From: Edaphochlamys debaryana | Taxonomy: Eukaryota; Chlorophyta; Chlorophyceae; Chlamydomonadales | Direction: 5' to 3' | NCBI GenBank assembly: GCA_016858145.1 | Contig: JAEHOE010000041.1 | Coordinates: 1-64,000 of the forward strand | DNA length: 64,000 bases | Shown: positions 36,801 through 47,183 of the stretch, piece after piece | How the letters are laid out: every line of letters starts with the position of its first letter | How positions within the stretch are numbered: position 1 is the stretch's first letter | Made by a program: the position numbers and the translations under genes | Notes under the pieces: generated by a model | Database searches by the model: none | What the model saw: the letters and a program-made list of their open reading frames with translations, nothing else | What the model was told of the DNA's origin: nothing

Positions 36801-39800
36801 GTCTGTTGCCGGCAAGTGCCTGCTCTGCACGACCGCCCTCCCCCCCCAGTCTGATCCCTCCTTCCCCCCTCTCTTCCTCCCCCCCTCACCGCTTCCCCCC
36901 CTGTCAGGTCGGGAGGGACAACCCCGCGGAGCTCAAGGCCCAGAAGTTGGCCAGGGGGCTGCAGCGGGGCGTGCTAGATCGGGATCTCAAGCCCAACAGC
37001 GAGGAGCGGCGGAAGCTGCAGGTAGCTGGGGGGGGGGGGCAGAAGGGAACGGGAGGCAAGGGGGGGAGGGGCAACAGGGGGAGGGGGGAAGGTAAGGGCC
37101 TGATGCGCTGCGTGTGCCTGACCTTCTGACCTCTCCCCAACCCATTCCTAACGCCTTCCTTATTCCACGCAACCCTCCTGCTGAATCTGCTTTTCTCTCC
37201 CCCCCCCCCCCCCAGGCCATCCTGCGCCTGCCCCCCAACAAGCCCCTCCACGCGGACGAGAAGGCGCTGCTGTGGCGCTTCCGTGCCAGCCTGACGCAGG
37301 TGGGGGGGCGGGGGCGGGGGGGGGAAACGGGGGAAAGAAGGCGTGTGTATTGGGGAGTGTGCGTGTGTGCGCGAGGCAGAGTGGAGGGGCAATGTGCATC
37401 GCTGCGCAATGCCCTCCCCAGCCCCCACGCCCACTGCCCCCCCCCATCTTCACTCCCTTCCCCCCTCCCCTCACCCCCTGTCAGAACACCTGCGCACTAA
37501 ACAAGTTCCTTCCACCTAAACCCATTGTATCATATGTACATTTAGTTCTTGCCCTCGCTAACCCCCCTGTCAGGACACACGCGCGCTGACCAAGTTCCTC
37601 CAATGCGTGGATTGGGGCGATGCAACGGAGAGCAAGCAGGTGCGTGTTGGGGTTCTCTTGGGCTGTGGGCGCCCATCTGCGCCCCTTCCCCCCTCTCCCT
37701 ACCCCCCCCCCCTTCCCCTCTCCCTTCCCCTAACCTCCCCCCCCCTGTCCCTATCCCCCCCCCTGCCAGGCCGCCGAGCTCATGAAGCAGTGGGCGCCCA
37801 TCTCCGCCCCTTCCCCCCTCTACCTCACCCCCCTCTCCCCTCTTACTCATCCTCCCCCCCCCTGTCCCTATCCCCCCCCCTGCCAGGCCGCCGAGCTCAT
37901 GAAGCAGTGGGCGCCCATCTCCGCCCCTTCCCCCCTCTACCTCACCCCCCTCTCCCCTCTTACTCATCCTCCCCCCCCCCTGTCCCTATCCCCCCCCTGC
38001 CAGGCCGCCGAGCTCATGAAGCAGTGGGCGCCCATCTCCGCCCCTTCCCCCCTCTACCTCACCCCCCTCTCCCCTCTTACTCATCCTCCCCCCCCCTGTC
38101 CCTATCCCCCCCCTGTCAGGCCGCCGAGCTCATGAAGCAGTGGGCGCCCATCTCCGCCGCCGACGCACTGGAGCTCCTGTCGCCCGACTTCCGGGCGGAG
38201 GCCGTACGAGAGCACGCCGTACAGGCGCTGCAGGTACGACAGATGGGTACGGCAGACGGTACGGCAGATGGGGAGGGGGCCTGAAAGGGAAACGGGATTG
38301 GGACAGGCGGAGGCGAAGGCAGGGGGCAGGGGCTGCGGGCCTTCACTTCCGGCTCCCCAAGCTCTCCTCCGCCCCCCATCCCTCTCCTCCTCCCCCCCAT
38401 CCCTCTCCTCCTCCCCCCCATCCCTCTCCCTCCCTGACAGGCCGTAGACAGTGACGAGCTGTCCGCCTACCTGCTGCAGCTGGTGCAGGCGTTACGGTAC
38501 GAGGCGGCGGACGGGTCCCGCCTGGCCCGCTTCCTGGTGTCGAGGGCGGCGGAGGACCCGGGACTGGCCATTCAGCTCCACTGGTAAAAGGGGGGGTGGG
38601 ACCTGACAGGGGGAGAGAGGGGTAGGGGGGAGGCCGTACAAGGGGGAGCTCAGGGTAGGGTAGGGTAGGGTAGGGTAGGGTAGGGTAGGGTAGGGGAAGA
38701 AGGGGCTGGTTGAGGGCCCAGGGCTAGCCATTCCGTCTGGCGGTGGGGTTGAAGAAAAGTAGTGAGAGGGAGGAAAGGGCCAGTCCTGGCGACGAGATCC
38801 AGCGACCTGGCGACGAGATCCAGCTTTACCTAAAGCCCCCTGGCTCCAACCTCTGCCCCAACTCCCTGCCAACCCCGGAACGTTTCCTCCGTCCTTACCT
38901 CCCCCCTTCACCGTGAAGGCTGCGTTAGTGTGGTAGCGGCTCGCACAAACTAACCACTTGTCCCCCCCCCTTCCCTCCCCCCCCCTGTCAGGTACCTCTT
39001 CTGTGAGCTCGATGACCCCGGCTTCGGCCTCCGCGCCCGCACCCTCCACACAGCCCTGCTGGAGCAGCTGGCGGCGGGGGGGCCGGCGGGGGCGGGGGCC
39101 GGAGCAGGGGCCGGGGCAGGAGGAGGCGGAGGAGGCAACGGCGGGGCGGCGGTGGCGGTGGCGGCTGTGGGCCCCCTTGTCGCGGACACGATTCGGCGGC
39201 AGGTGGGGCCGGGCTGGGGGTTGGGGGTTGGGGGTTGGGGAGGGCGGATGGGGGCTTGGGGGAGAGGGGCTGGGAAAGACGCAAGGGGACGCGTGGGGCC
39301 AGAGGGCTTGAAGTGCGAGGAAGGGCGGGGGTTGGGGTGCTGTGGAGGCGTCTGGCTCCTGCAGCTCCGTCCGTGCCGCACTCGTTCCCGATGTGCAGGG
39401 GCCGCACCTGTGCTGTCCCGGCACTCGTTTCCGAGATATCAGGGCAGGCAGGGCAGCAGATCGGCTTACACAGAGCAGCTCTCGACACACGCTTTCGGGA
39501 GGGGTGCCCAACTCCCGTCCCTCACCTTTGCCCCTGCCCTAATCGTCGACCTGGTCAGAAAAGGGGGCGGCCCGGGCAAGGCGCCGGCGCCGGCGCCAGC
39601 CCCGGCCACCCGTCACCTCTTGAACCCCCCCTGTGCCCCAGGGCCCCCCGCTCCCTGCCCCTTTCAGGTGCCGTACGGCTTTTCCGCCTCCCCTCAACCT
39701 TGGGTTGACCTGGTGAACTCCCCCTCCGTCCTGCCCCTGCTACCCCCCCAAAGGTTGACCTGGTCAAACAACTCAAGGCGGTGATCAAGGAGCTCAAGAG

Positions 39801-40855
39801 CTCAAAGGTGCGCCTAGGGGGTGGGGTGGGGTGGGGTGGGGTGGGGTGGGGCGGGGTGGGGTGGGGTGGGGGGAGCTGTGTCAACCCAGCCGTCAGGCAA
39901 CTGGACAGCCCCATCCTTGCAGCCCTCACCCACCCTCCCGCTCCACGCTCTGCCCCATCCCAAATCCCAGCACGCCCCAACCCTTGGGACGGGTCGCCTA
40001 CGCCGCCTCAATCCCACACGCTCGACAGAATCCTTACCCCCGTTTCTCCTAACCCCCAACCCCCTTTACCCTTAAACCCCTTCACCCTTAAACCCCAACC
40101 CCCTTAACCCCCACAGATCAAGGCCGCACGTGCAACCGAGCGGCTGCGGGAGATGGTGGGGGACTCGGGCCCCTGCTCCGAGCTCACGGCCCTACGGGTG
40201 CCCCTGCCCCTGGACCCCCACATCGTGCTGGCGGGGATCGTGCCCAAGGTAGGGATGGGGGGGGGTAGAGGACCTGACAGGGGGAGGGGGGGTCAGGGGG
40301 AGGGAAGCGGAGGGGGCCTGGACCCCCACATTATCAAAGCAGCTCGGGCGGGGGAACCTGCGGCTCAACCGCCTCAGCCCCCATGGCGTTGAGCCCCCCT
40401 GCCTCCCCCCCCCCTACCCCCCCACAGGAGTGCTCGGTCTTCACGCCAGCAATGCCCCCTCCCGTCCCTGCAATCGCCGCCGGCCCCTTGCACCCTTCAA
40501 GTCGCTCCCCCGCCGCCGGCCCCCACTTTGCACCCTTCAAGTCACTCCCCCCCCCCTCATGATCCCCCCCCCTTCACCTCCCTTCAACCACCCTCAGCCC
40601 CCACTGCCCCCACCCCAATCCTGCCTCTCCCCCTCCACACCCCTTACCCCTACAGGAGTGCTCAGTCTTCAAGTCGGCCATGCTCCCCCTCCGCCTCTCA
40701 TTCCGCATCGAGGCAGCGCCCTTCAACTGGCGGGGGGGGCCCGCAGCAGGCGAAGCCGCCGCCGCCACCCCCACTTCGCCGCCCGCGCCGCCGCTGCGCT
40801 CCCCCAGCCTCCCCCACGGCGGCGGCGGCGGCGGCGGATCCAATCCGTCGTGGCA

Positions 40856-40886
<31 letters not shown>

Positions 40887-43800
40887 CTGAGCGGGCACGT
40901 GCTCCCTCCCCCCGTGGATCCACTCACCCTGCTGCCCACCCGCACGGGCATCGTACCCGCGCCCGCCGGATCCGGTACGACTGGATCCGCGCCCGCCAGC
41001 GGGTCCTCCCACGTCGGATCTGGATCCGGATCTCACGGCCCCGGATCGCACCATCCGCACCACGGGCTGGCCCACGCGATCACGCACGGCCTGCACATTC
41101 ACGGGCACGGGCACCACGGCCACGGTGGATCCGGATCCGGTCCTGCTGGATCTGGATCCGGTTCTGGATTCGGATCCGCGGCGCCCATCCTGGAGGGCTA
41201 CAGGTGCGTGAGGACACGCAAGAATCCCCTTCGTCAGAGGGCCCCCGTGCCCCACCCTTGCCTTGCCAAATGACCCCCACTGGCACCCTCTGTGCTCTCA
41301 TCTTCCCCCCCTGCCCCCCTCCCCCCTGCCCCCCTCCCCCCCTGTCAGGTGCTGCCTGATCTACAAGATGGGGGACGATCTGAGACAGGACCACTTCATC
41401 CTGCAGGCAAGGGGGGGGGGATGGGGGGCAAGGGGGGAGGGGGGAAGAGGGGCAGGGGAAGGCGGCGGGGCGGCACTCGTGAGGAGTCCGGAGTTGGGGG
41501 TGGTGTGGACTGAGGTGGGGGGTTGGGGGTGAGGGCTCGGGGTGAGGCTGAGGTCGCGGTGGGAGGCAAGACGGGTGGGGGTGGAGGGGTGAGGGGCCAC
41601 ACCAAAGGGACCTTTTTGGCCGCGCCACACCTCCCCACCCCCGGGATCTCCATTCGTACACCCCGCTCCGAGAGGGGCATTGCTCGCGACAGATCTGGTC
41701 ATAGATCTGGTGAATGCACGTGGGCGCGATCGGCACATCCCCGGGCCTCCAATCCAGGGACAAAGCCGCCCGTTGGCGCCTCGTTTCCCTATCCGCATTG
41801 CACCCCTCCGCAAGCCTTGAGTACCCTTCTTTGCTTGACCCCCTCTCCCCCGGCAAAAGATGATCGGGCTCATGGATCGCATGCTCAAGCGGGAGAATCT
41901 GGATCTGCGGATGACGCCGTACAAGGTACGACAGATCCAGGGCGCATCATGCCAACCACAGATGCACTACGATGGGAGAGACCACACAGTCATGCAACCG
42001 ACGGCCCCGTCACTCCCCTCCCCCCCCACTTGCCTCCCCCCTCTTGCCTCCTACCCTCTTGCCTCCCCCCCTCCCCCCTTGCCCCCCTGTCAGGTCCTGC
42101 CCACCTCCTGCAACGACGGACTGCTCGAGTTCGTACCCTCCGTACCGCTGTCTGCCGTACTGGCCGAGCACCGCACCATCCACCGCTTCCTGGCGCTGAC
42201 ACAGGTGGGCCCGGGCGAACCTGGCCTGGGCCTACCTCTGGGCCTGGCGGGGCCTGCTTGGGCCCTCGCAACCACTCGCACCCTGCGCGCCAGGAGCTGG
42301 GACCACGCCTCACAGCCCGTGTGCGAGAGAGGCTTATGACCTGAGCACGCAGCTCGCAAGTCGACACAGACTCCAAACCGCGCTCTTCTCCCCCTCCCCC
42401 CTTCCCCTGTCCCCCCTCCCCCCCCAGACCGACCCCTCCGGCCCCTTCGGCCTCCGGGCGGAGGCGGTTGAGACGTTCGTACGGTCGTGCGCGGGGTACT
42501 GCGTCATGACGTACATCCTGGGGGTGGGTTGGGCGCATGGATTGGAGGAGGCCGTGGGGGTGGGGGCCCCGTCGTGGGGTTGGGGTGGGGTGGCGGAGGG
42601 AGCCCCCCAGGGGCATTGTTCAGCGCAGCAGGTGTTTTGTCTACTCCCGTAACTGCCCTGCACCCCCCCTTCCCCCCTCCCCCCCTCCCCCCCTCCCCCC
42701 CCTGTCAGGTCGGCGACCGGCACCTGGACAACCTGATGTTGACCCAGTGAGGGGGGGGAGCATCAAGGGGGGAATGGGATTGGCAGCGGAGGGGGGGGAG
42801 CATCAGCCTGCGGGGGGGGGGGCATGGGATGGGGGTGATGGACAGGGTTTGGGGGGCTGGGAGGAGGCCGAGGGGCGATGGTCTGAGATCTGGGTGGCTA
42901 TGCAGGGGACGTCTGAGTTACAATAGGTGAATAGTCCGGTCGGGCCCCTCTCACGTCTCCATCTCCCTGCCTGCCCTTCCCTCTTGCCTCCTTGCCCTCC
43001 CCCTCTTGCGTCCTCCCTCCCCCCTGCCCCCAGCGACGGCCGCCTCTTCCACATCGACTTTGGCTACATCCCGGGGAACGACCCCTCCCCCCTCCCCCTC
43101 TCACCACCCCCCTCCCCCTCTTGCCTCCTCCTCCCCCCTGCCCCCAGCGACGGCCGCCTCTTCCACATCGACTTTGGCTACATCCTGGGGAACGACCCCT
43201 CCCCCCTCCCCCTCTCACCACCCCCCTCCCCCTCTTGCCTCCTCCTCCCCCCCTGCCCCCAGCGACGGCCGCCTCTTCCACATCGACTTTGGCTACATCC
43301 TGGGGAACGACCCCAAGCCCTTCCCCCCCCCCATGAAGCTGTGCAAGGAGATGATCGAGGCCATGGGGGGCCAGGGGAGCGACTACTACAAGCAGGTGAG
43401 GGATGGGGGGGGGGGCAAGAGGGCAAGACGGCATAGGGGGGGGGTTAGAGGGGAAGGGCTGCCTGCGAGGCCCACAATACACTGCCACCTTCCCAGGACA
43501 TGCCCTTCGATATTGCCTTTCCTTAAGTCCTTCTCTCATGCTTAACCGCCAATCGCTTGACCGCCCAACCGCTTAACCGCCAACCGCCCACCAACACGCG
43601 CCCTTCCCTCCCCCCTTCAGTTCCGCATGTATGCCTGCGAGGCGTACAACATCCTTCGCAAGCGGGCCGACCTGATCCTCTCCCTCTTCCACCTCATGGC
43701 GGGCGCCTCCATCGAGGCCATCCGTACGGACCCCGAGAAGGCGCTGCTAAAGCTGCAGGTGGGGGTGGGGAAAACGGGGCGGGGGATAATGGGGGGGGAA

Positions 43801-44630
43801 GCGGGGGAGAAATGGAGGACAACGGGGGGAAATCGGGGGCGGGGGCGGGGGGAATGTGTGCGCTGGCCCCACACATGCCGCCACTTTCGATGAAGCGCTG
43901 TCCGAAGCGCTGTCCGTCCGCTACCATTCCCGCATTGCTCCTTGTTCTGTTTGCTCCTCCGGCTAGGCTATGATGCTGAGCAGGCAAACCCCACCCCCTT
44001 ACCCTCATCCCTCCCCACCTGATCCTCTCCCCCCTTACCTCATCACCCCTCTCCCCAACCTCCACGCCCCCCATCCCTCTTGCCTCCTCCCCCCCCTGTC
44101 AGGACAAATTCCGCCTGGACTTTGACGACGAGCAGGCGGTGGAGTGGATGCAGGGGCTCATCAACGAATCCGCCACGGCGCTGCTGCCGCAGGTGTGTTT
44201 GGGGGGGCTGTGTTCCCATCCTGATTACCATGTCAGAACCCCAAGCAAGCGGAAGGAAGGGGCAGTTTGCGGCTGTGTGCGCCTGCAAGTGGATCTATGA
44301 TTGGGGCGTGTTTAGCGCGTTGCCGGTGCGGCTTGAAACGGTTGTGGCGTGGAGAATGAAGGGAAGCTGTCGGGACCGAGTTGAGGCGGGCGTGTCTTCC
44401 GATGTGTCTTTCCAAGGCGATGCAGGCAGGGATGGCGGTGGAGGCGGGAAAAGGACGAAAGCGCTCCCACCTCCCTCGGAGTTGGGCCCCTCCACCCAGC
44501 GCATCCTCACGACTCCCCTCCGGTTCCCCGTCCTCTTCTCCAACTCTCCCGCCCCCCCTCTCGCCCGCTCTCCCCAACCCGGCCGTAGATCGTCGAGACC
44601 ACCCACCGCTGGGCCCAGTACTGGCGCTGA
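33827..44630 (+). CDS. VPS34: class III phosphatidylinositol 3-kinase VPS34
   Basis: Twenty-three exons: 33827-34384, 34825-35022, 35562-35672, 35859-36078, 36320-36405, 36908-37021, 37216-37299, 37574-37639, 38120-38233, 38441-38583, 38992-39202, 39754-39807, 40117-40248, 40656-41203, 41349-41406, 41860-41925, 42094-42204, 42428-42523, 42709-42746, 43263-43395, 43621-43758, 44103-44192, 44589-44630; 3411 nt, 1136 residues. It makes PI3P for endosomal sorting and autophagy. C2 domain ~1-340 ([30 protein letters not shown]); helical domain ~395-640 ([32 protein letters not shown]); kinase ~695-1136 with [15 protein letters not shown], catalytic GDRHLDN (~992), DFG (~1011), DKFRLDF and C-terminal QYWR. 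Low-complexity inserts lengthen it beyond the ~820-890 usual in fungi, animals and plants, including ~155 residues in the kinase N-lobe. Intron 15 is GC-AG. At least eight exon edges have intronic decoys. Confidence 0.97.
34631..35170 (+). repeat. duplicated edges of VPS34 exon 2 (both sides)
   Basis: A unit of about 110-120 bp containing GCGTGCCACGCGTGTCAAAA, a C-rich tract and the start of exon 2 (TACCGGGACCTCCCCCCGGA) occurs twice; acceptors precede 34703 and 34825, and only the second continues the protein. The end of exon 2 with its donor (about 34985-35026) recurs at about 35118-35166 with small changes (CCTTCCCCTCGAGCA...GGGCAAGGTA). Exon 2 is thus flanked by copies of its own edges. 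Confidence 0.9.
36373..36545 (+). repeat. duplicated donor edge of VPS34 exon 5
   Basis: The end of exon 5 (GGCGCGGGCCTCATCCGGCT, then GCTAGACCCCGAGGTGGG) recurs at about 36493-36540 as GGCGCGGGGCTCATCCGGCT-GCTGGACCCTG, within intron 5. A weaker third echo is near 36670-36710 (GCTGGGTCCCGAGATGGG). Confidence 0.8.
37480..37605 (+). repeat. diverged acceptor decoy before VPS34 exon 8
   Basis: CTGTCAG followed by AACACCTGCGCACTAAACAA (from 37485) mirrors the true acceptor and exon start at 37574 (GACACACGCGCGCTGACCAA). Several substitutions separate the copies, so this is an older duplicate than the near-identical ones elsewhere. The decoy still has an acceptor-like AG. Confidence 0.8.
37665..38158 (+). 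repeat. four-copy acceptor/exon-start repeat of VPS34 exon 9
   Basis: The first 39 nt of exon 9 (GCCGCCGAGCTCATGAAGCA onward) after an acceptor occur at 37770, 37887, 38004 and 38120 (spacing 117, 117, 116). A partial fifth copy of the unit's downstream flank begins at about 37665. Only copy four reads into [11 protein letters not shown]. Copies one to three are in frame with each other; the last spacing breaks the frame. Confidence 0.95.
38656..38695 (+). repeat. telomere-like TAGGG array in VPS34 intron 10
   Basis: Eight consecutive TAGGG pentamers start at 38656. The unit resembles telomeric G-strand repeats (TTTAGGG, TTTTAGGG) without being identical. It lies 73 bp into the intron after exon 10. 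Confidence 0.95.
40428..40690 (+). repeat. duplicated acceptor edge of VPS34 exon 14
   Basis: An acceptor (CACAG / TACAG) followed by GAGTGCTC-GTCTTCA occurs at 40428 and 40656. The second continues into the conserved [12 protein letters not shown]; the first runs into a proline-rich, non-conserved frame. Upstream of exon 12 there are two more diverged decoys (GTCGACCTGGTCA near 39545 and GTTGACCTGGT near 39704, against the true start at 39754). Confidence 0.85.
43034..43317 (+). repeat. three-copy acceptor/exon-start repeat of VPS34 exon 20 (activation loop)
   Basis: The acceptor and first ~53 nt of exon 20, encoding [16 protein letters not shown] with the DFG motif, occur at 43034, 43148 and 43263 (spacing 114, 115). 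Copy one has CCCGGG where copies two and three have CCTGGG. Only copy three continues into [14 protein letters not shown]. Reading straight from copy two into copy three would shift the frame. Confidence 0.95.
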
Positions 44631-45076
44631 GGCCCGTCCAGGCCCACCCGAGGCCCGCACAGGACCATCCAAGGCCCAAGCCGGGGGCCCGGGAGGGAGA
44701 CCCGGAGGGACGGGAGCTGGTGGCACGAGTGGAGAGTCTGGCGGTCGCTTTGGAGTTGGGGTCCGGAGAGGGGTTGAAGCAGGGGGACGGGGAGGGGCTG
44801 GGTGTCTTGGTAGCGGATAGCGGGCTGGGATGCAGCGGGGTGGTGGGGGAGCGGCTGCGGGCGCTGTCCGGCGTCCGGCCCTCCCGGGCCCTTGCGCTGC
44901 TGCCCGCCTGCGCCAACCCCGCCTGCGCCAACCTGGACGGCAACAGCGAGGCGGGGCTACGGCTGCAGCGGTGCGGGCGCTGCGGGCGGGCGTCGTACTG
45001 CTGCCGCGAGTGCCAGACTGCGCACTGGCGGTCGGGGCACAAGGAGGCGTGCGGAGGCGGAAGCGGCAAGGGTTGA
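44381..45076 (+). CDS. MYND-type zinc finger reading frame (fragment or separate small gene)
   Basis: The C-terminal third of this open frame ends in a clear MYND finger: CANPACANLDG, then CGRCGRASYCCREC, QTAHWRSGHKEAC, then GGGSGKG and stop. The order C-x4-C ... C-x2-C ... C-x3-C ... H-x3-C is complete. Just upstream, LVARVESLAVALELG and RLRALSGVRPSRALALLPA look protein-like; the earlier part is low-complexity and overlaps the last VPS34 exon (44589-44630) in another frame. The only in-frame ATGs are inside VPS34 intron 22. The module resembles MYND tails abundant in Chlamydomonas/Volvox-type genomes (recall, unchecked). It may be the last exon of a gene with unseen upstream exons, an alternative 3' end of VPS34 transcripts, or a relic. 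Confidence 0.5.
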   Translation: MRRACLPMCLSKAMQAGMAVEAGKGRKRSHLPRSWAPPPSASSRLPSGSPSSSPTLPPPLSPALPNPAVDRRDHPPLGPVLALRPVQAHPRPAQDHPRPKPGAREGDPEGRELVARVESLAVALELGSGEGLKQGDGEGLGVLVADSGLGCSGVVGERLRALSGVRPSRALALLPACANPACANLDGNSEAGLRLQRCGRCGRASYCCRECQTAHWRSGHKEACGGGSGKG

Positions 45077-46141
45077 GGGAAACCCCGCTGCTACAAGCAG
45101 AGGGGTCGGAGCCTGGCGGGTGTGAGTGAGGTACCGGCTCAGCGCTAGGCGGTGAAGCCGCATGGCTCCTGAGGAGGCATGCATTCGGACGCACTGTGAG
45201 AACTTGGCTTGTCCTGCGGAAGTAGTTCTCATCCTTGGCTTGATATGGGTTATGGCTGTGTGTCTGAGGGGAGCTCGTGTCCGCCAAGTGCAAGTGCAGC
45301 GCACCGCTTGCCGCATGTCGGCCTGACCCGACCTGGCTGTCTCCCGTACAGTCTCCCGTGCTGCAAGCCGGTGATTGGTTCTCCGCAAGGATTTGCCGAG
45401 CCCAGCTGCCTGTGTCGCATGGCCGGAGGACCGAGCAGCTCGCCAGTGCTCTACCCTGATGCTGCCTTGAGTGGGCGGTTGGGCGCATGGCTGCTTTGCA
45501 AGGGGCGTGTCGTGAGGGCCGGGGACAGAGACTATGAATGGGCGCTGTGACCTGGGAGGTGTGGCTGTGAGCTGGCGTCGGGATCTGCCAGCAGATGTGG
45601 GGTTGCAGATGTGGTGTGTTGCCGCTAACGGATAAGGGGTTGAGGGGCGTTAAGGCGGAACGGGCGTGTGGTTACCCCGGGATGGGCCTTGAGGGGTGGG
45701 GTTCTGGCTTCTGGGGGTCGAGGCAGTGTGCGCGGGTCTGCGATGGAAGCTGTAGTCACAGCTGGGCTTCGACGTGGGCCTTGCTGGGCCCTGCGGGGCC
45801 TTGCTGCGAGCCTCTGCTCAGGCCTCTGCTGCACGTTGCGGCGCTCTCTTGGGGCTTTCAAGTTTGCGCTGGGCTGAGTATCCCTGACAGCTCACTGCAA
45901 GCTGCAGCCAGCGCCAGTGGTTTTAGGCAGAAGGGTGGAAAGTTGGAGATGAGCGGACGGTTCGGCACGCGTGTGTCTCCGTACGAGTGCGCCGTACAGG
46001 GAGGGGCGCAAGAGGGGCCGTGTCGCTGTGCGCTGTAGGCTTTGCCTTCCCACTCAGTCCATACCCAACTCAGCCCAAGCCCTACCAAGCTATGAAATTC
46101 GGAGCTCATGCCGCAACCTGACCTTGCGGCTCCGCCCAGCA
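45077..46141. other. intergenic region, nothing recognisable
   Basis: No protein-like frame, RNA gene or mobile element was found. Composition is less extreme than in the introns (no long G or C runs), as elsewhere in true intergenic DNA of this window. The right end should contain the promoter of the coiled-coil gene starting near 46142. Confidence 0.5.
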
Positions 46142-46977
46142 ATGGCTGGCACTTGCGAATGGCACGCCAAGCGACAGAAGACACAGCACGAGATACGCAA
46201 GCGTCAGGAAAAGCATGTGGAAGCCGTGAAGGAGCACGAGGAGGCCGTTCTAGACGCCCTAGAGAACTGCAGAGAGAGCCACTTCGGGACTCGCTTCAAC
46301 GCGTCGCGAAAGCTGCGGAGGGGCTCTCGAGCTCCTGTAATGACTGCTTGGCGCAATTGAAGCACGTGGAGACGCTCTATGGCGAGAAGGTGGTGGAGCT
46401 TCAGCTGCACAAGGAGCGCCTGGACTTCGCGGCCCGGTGCGTGGCCTGGCCGTTGCAGACGACGGCGTTGCCCAGGCCAGCTGTTGAGAGGCGGACTCGT
46501 TATATATGCAGGCACCGCGACTTCGTGTCCAAGTTCGAGGACCGCGTCTTCCGCCGGGTCGTCAACAGCGCCGCTTACGGGCGGGCCCTGCAAGCCGGCG
46601 CGGGCCCTCTGCAAAACAAGGAGGACGCGCTGAACCTGCTGCACACCCTGGCCAGCGCTGAGGAGGACCCGGACGATGAGGACTGTGCTGCGGTGCTGAC
46701 CGAGGGCAACCTCCTCATGCGGAAAGCGTGGGAGCAGGCCGTCCTGGAAAAGGGCCTGTACCTCGAGGAGTACCAGGCGCTGCGGGTCTTCAAGGACTGC
46801 ACCAATCGCGCATTCCACCAGCCCCTCGAGGCCGCGGACGCGCTCAGGCAGCTGACGACCTCCCTGCCGATGCCCGACGATTACAAGGCGGCAAAGGCGC
46901 CGCTCATAAAGCTGCTGGGCATCCTGGCGAAGCCCACAGCGGGTGCGTTGGGGGTCACCCGGAGGCGTGGCTTGTGA
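46142..46977 (+). CDS. uncharacterised coiled-coil protein, apparent frame break near 46270
   Basis: From ATG 46142 one frame gives a highly charged helix (KRQEKHVEAVKEHEEAVLDA to about 46280) and then degenerates. A second frame takes over with LRDSLQRVAKAAEGLSSSCN and continues as a convincing protein (LKHVETLYGEKVVELQLHKE). The shift is by one base; a sequencing or assembly error, a real indel or a missed tiny intron are all possible. A 75-nt phase-2 intron (46437-46511, GTGCGT...TGCAG) contains no stop, so retention would keep the frame; splicing gives DFAARHRDFVSKFEDRVFRR. The C-terminus (EEYQALRVFKDC, ALRQLTTSLPMPDDYKAAKA) resembles nothing I know. It ends at TGA 46977, or by splicing 46942 to 47173 at TAA 47183. 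Function unknown. Confidence 0.5.
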
Positions 46978-47183
46978 CGGCTCCCCAGCGTAGTGCCTGA
47001 GCCTGACAGGGCTTCACCGCAGAGACCGGACTCCGCATGCCGTAGATTGCATGCAGAGGTGGTGCAGAGCTCCGCCTTCCGTTACCTCAGCCATTGTGTG
47101 TGGGACCGGCCCTGCCGCTTCCATGACCGTTCACCCTAACCACCCCTACTCATGTGTGTGCTGCCCCCGCAGGCGCCCGGTAA

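Noticed and set aside
44600..45300. Search for the chlorophyte poly(A) signal TGTAA after gene stops
   Set aside because: I did not find it within a few hundred bases of the stops I checked, so I report no terminators; this also weakens a firm assignment to chlorophyte algae.
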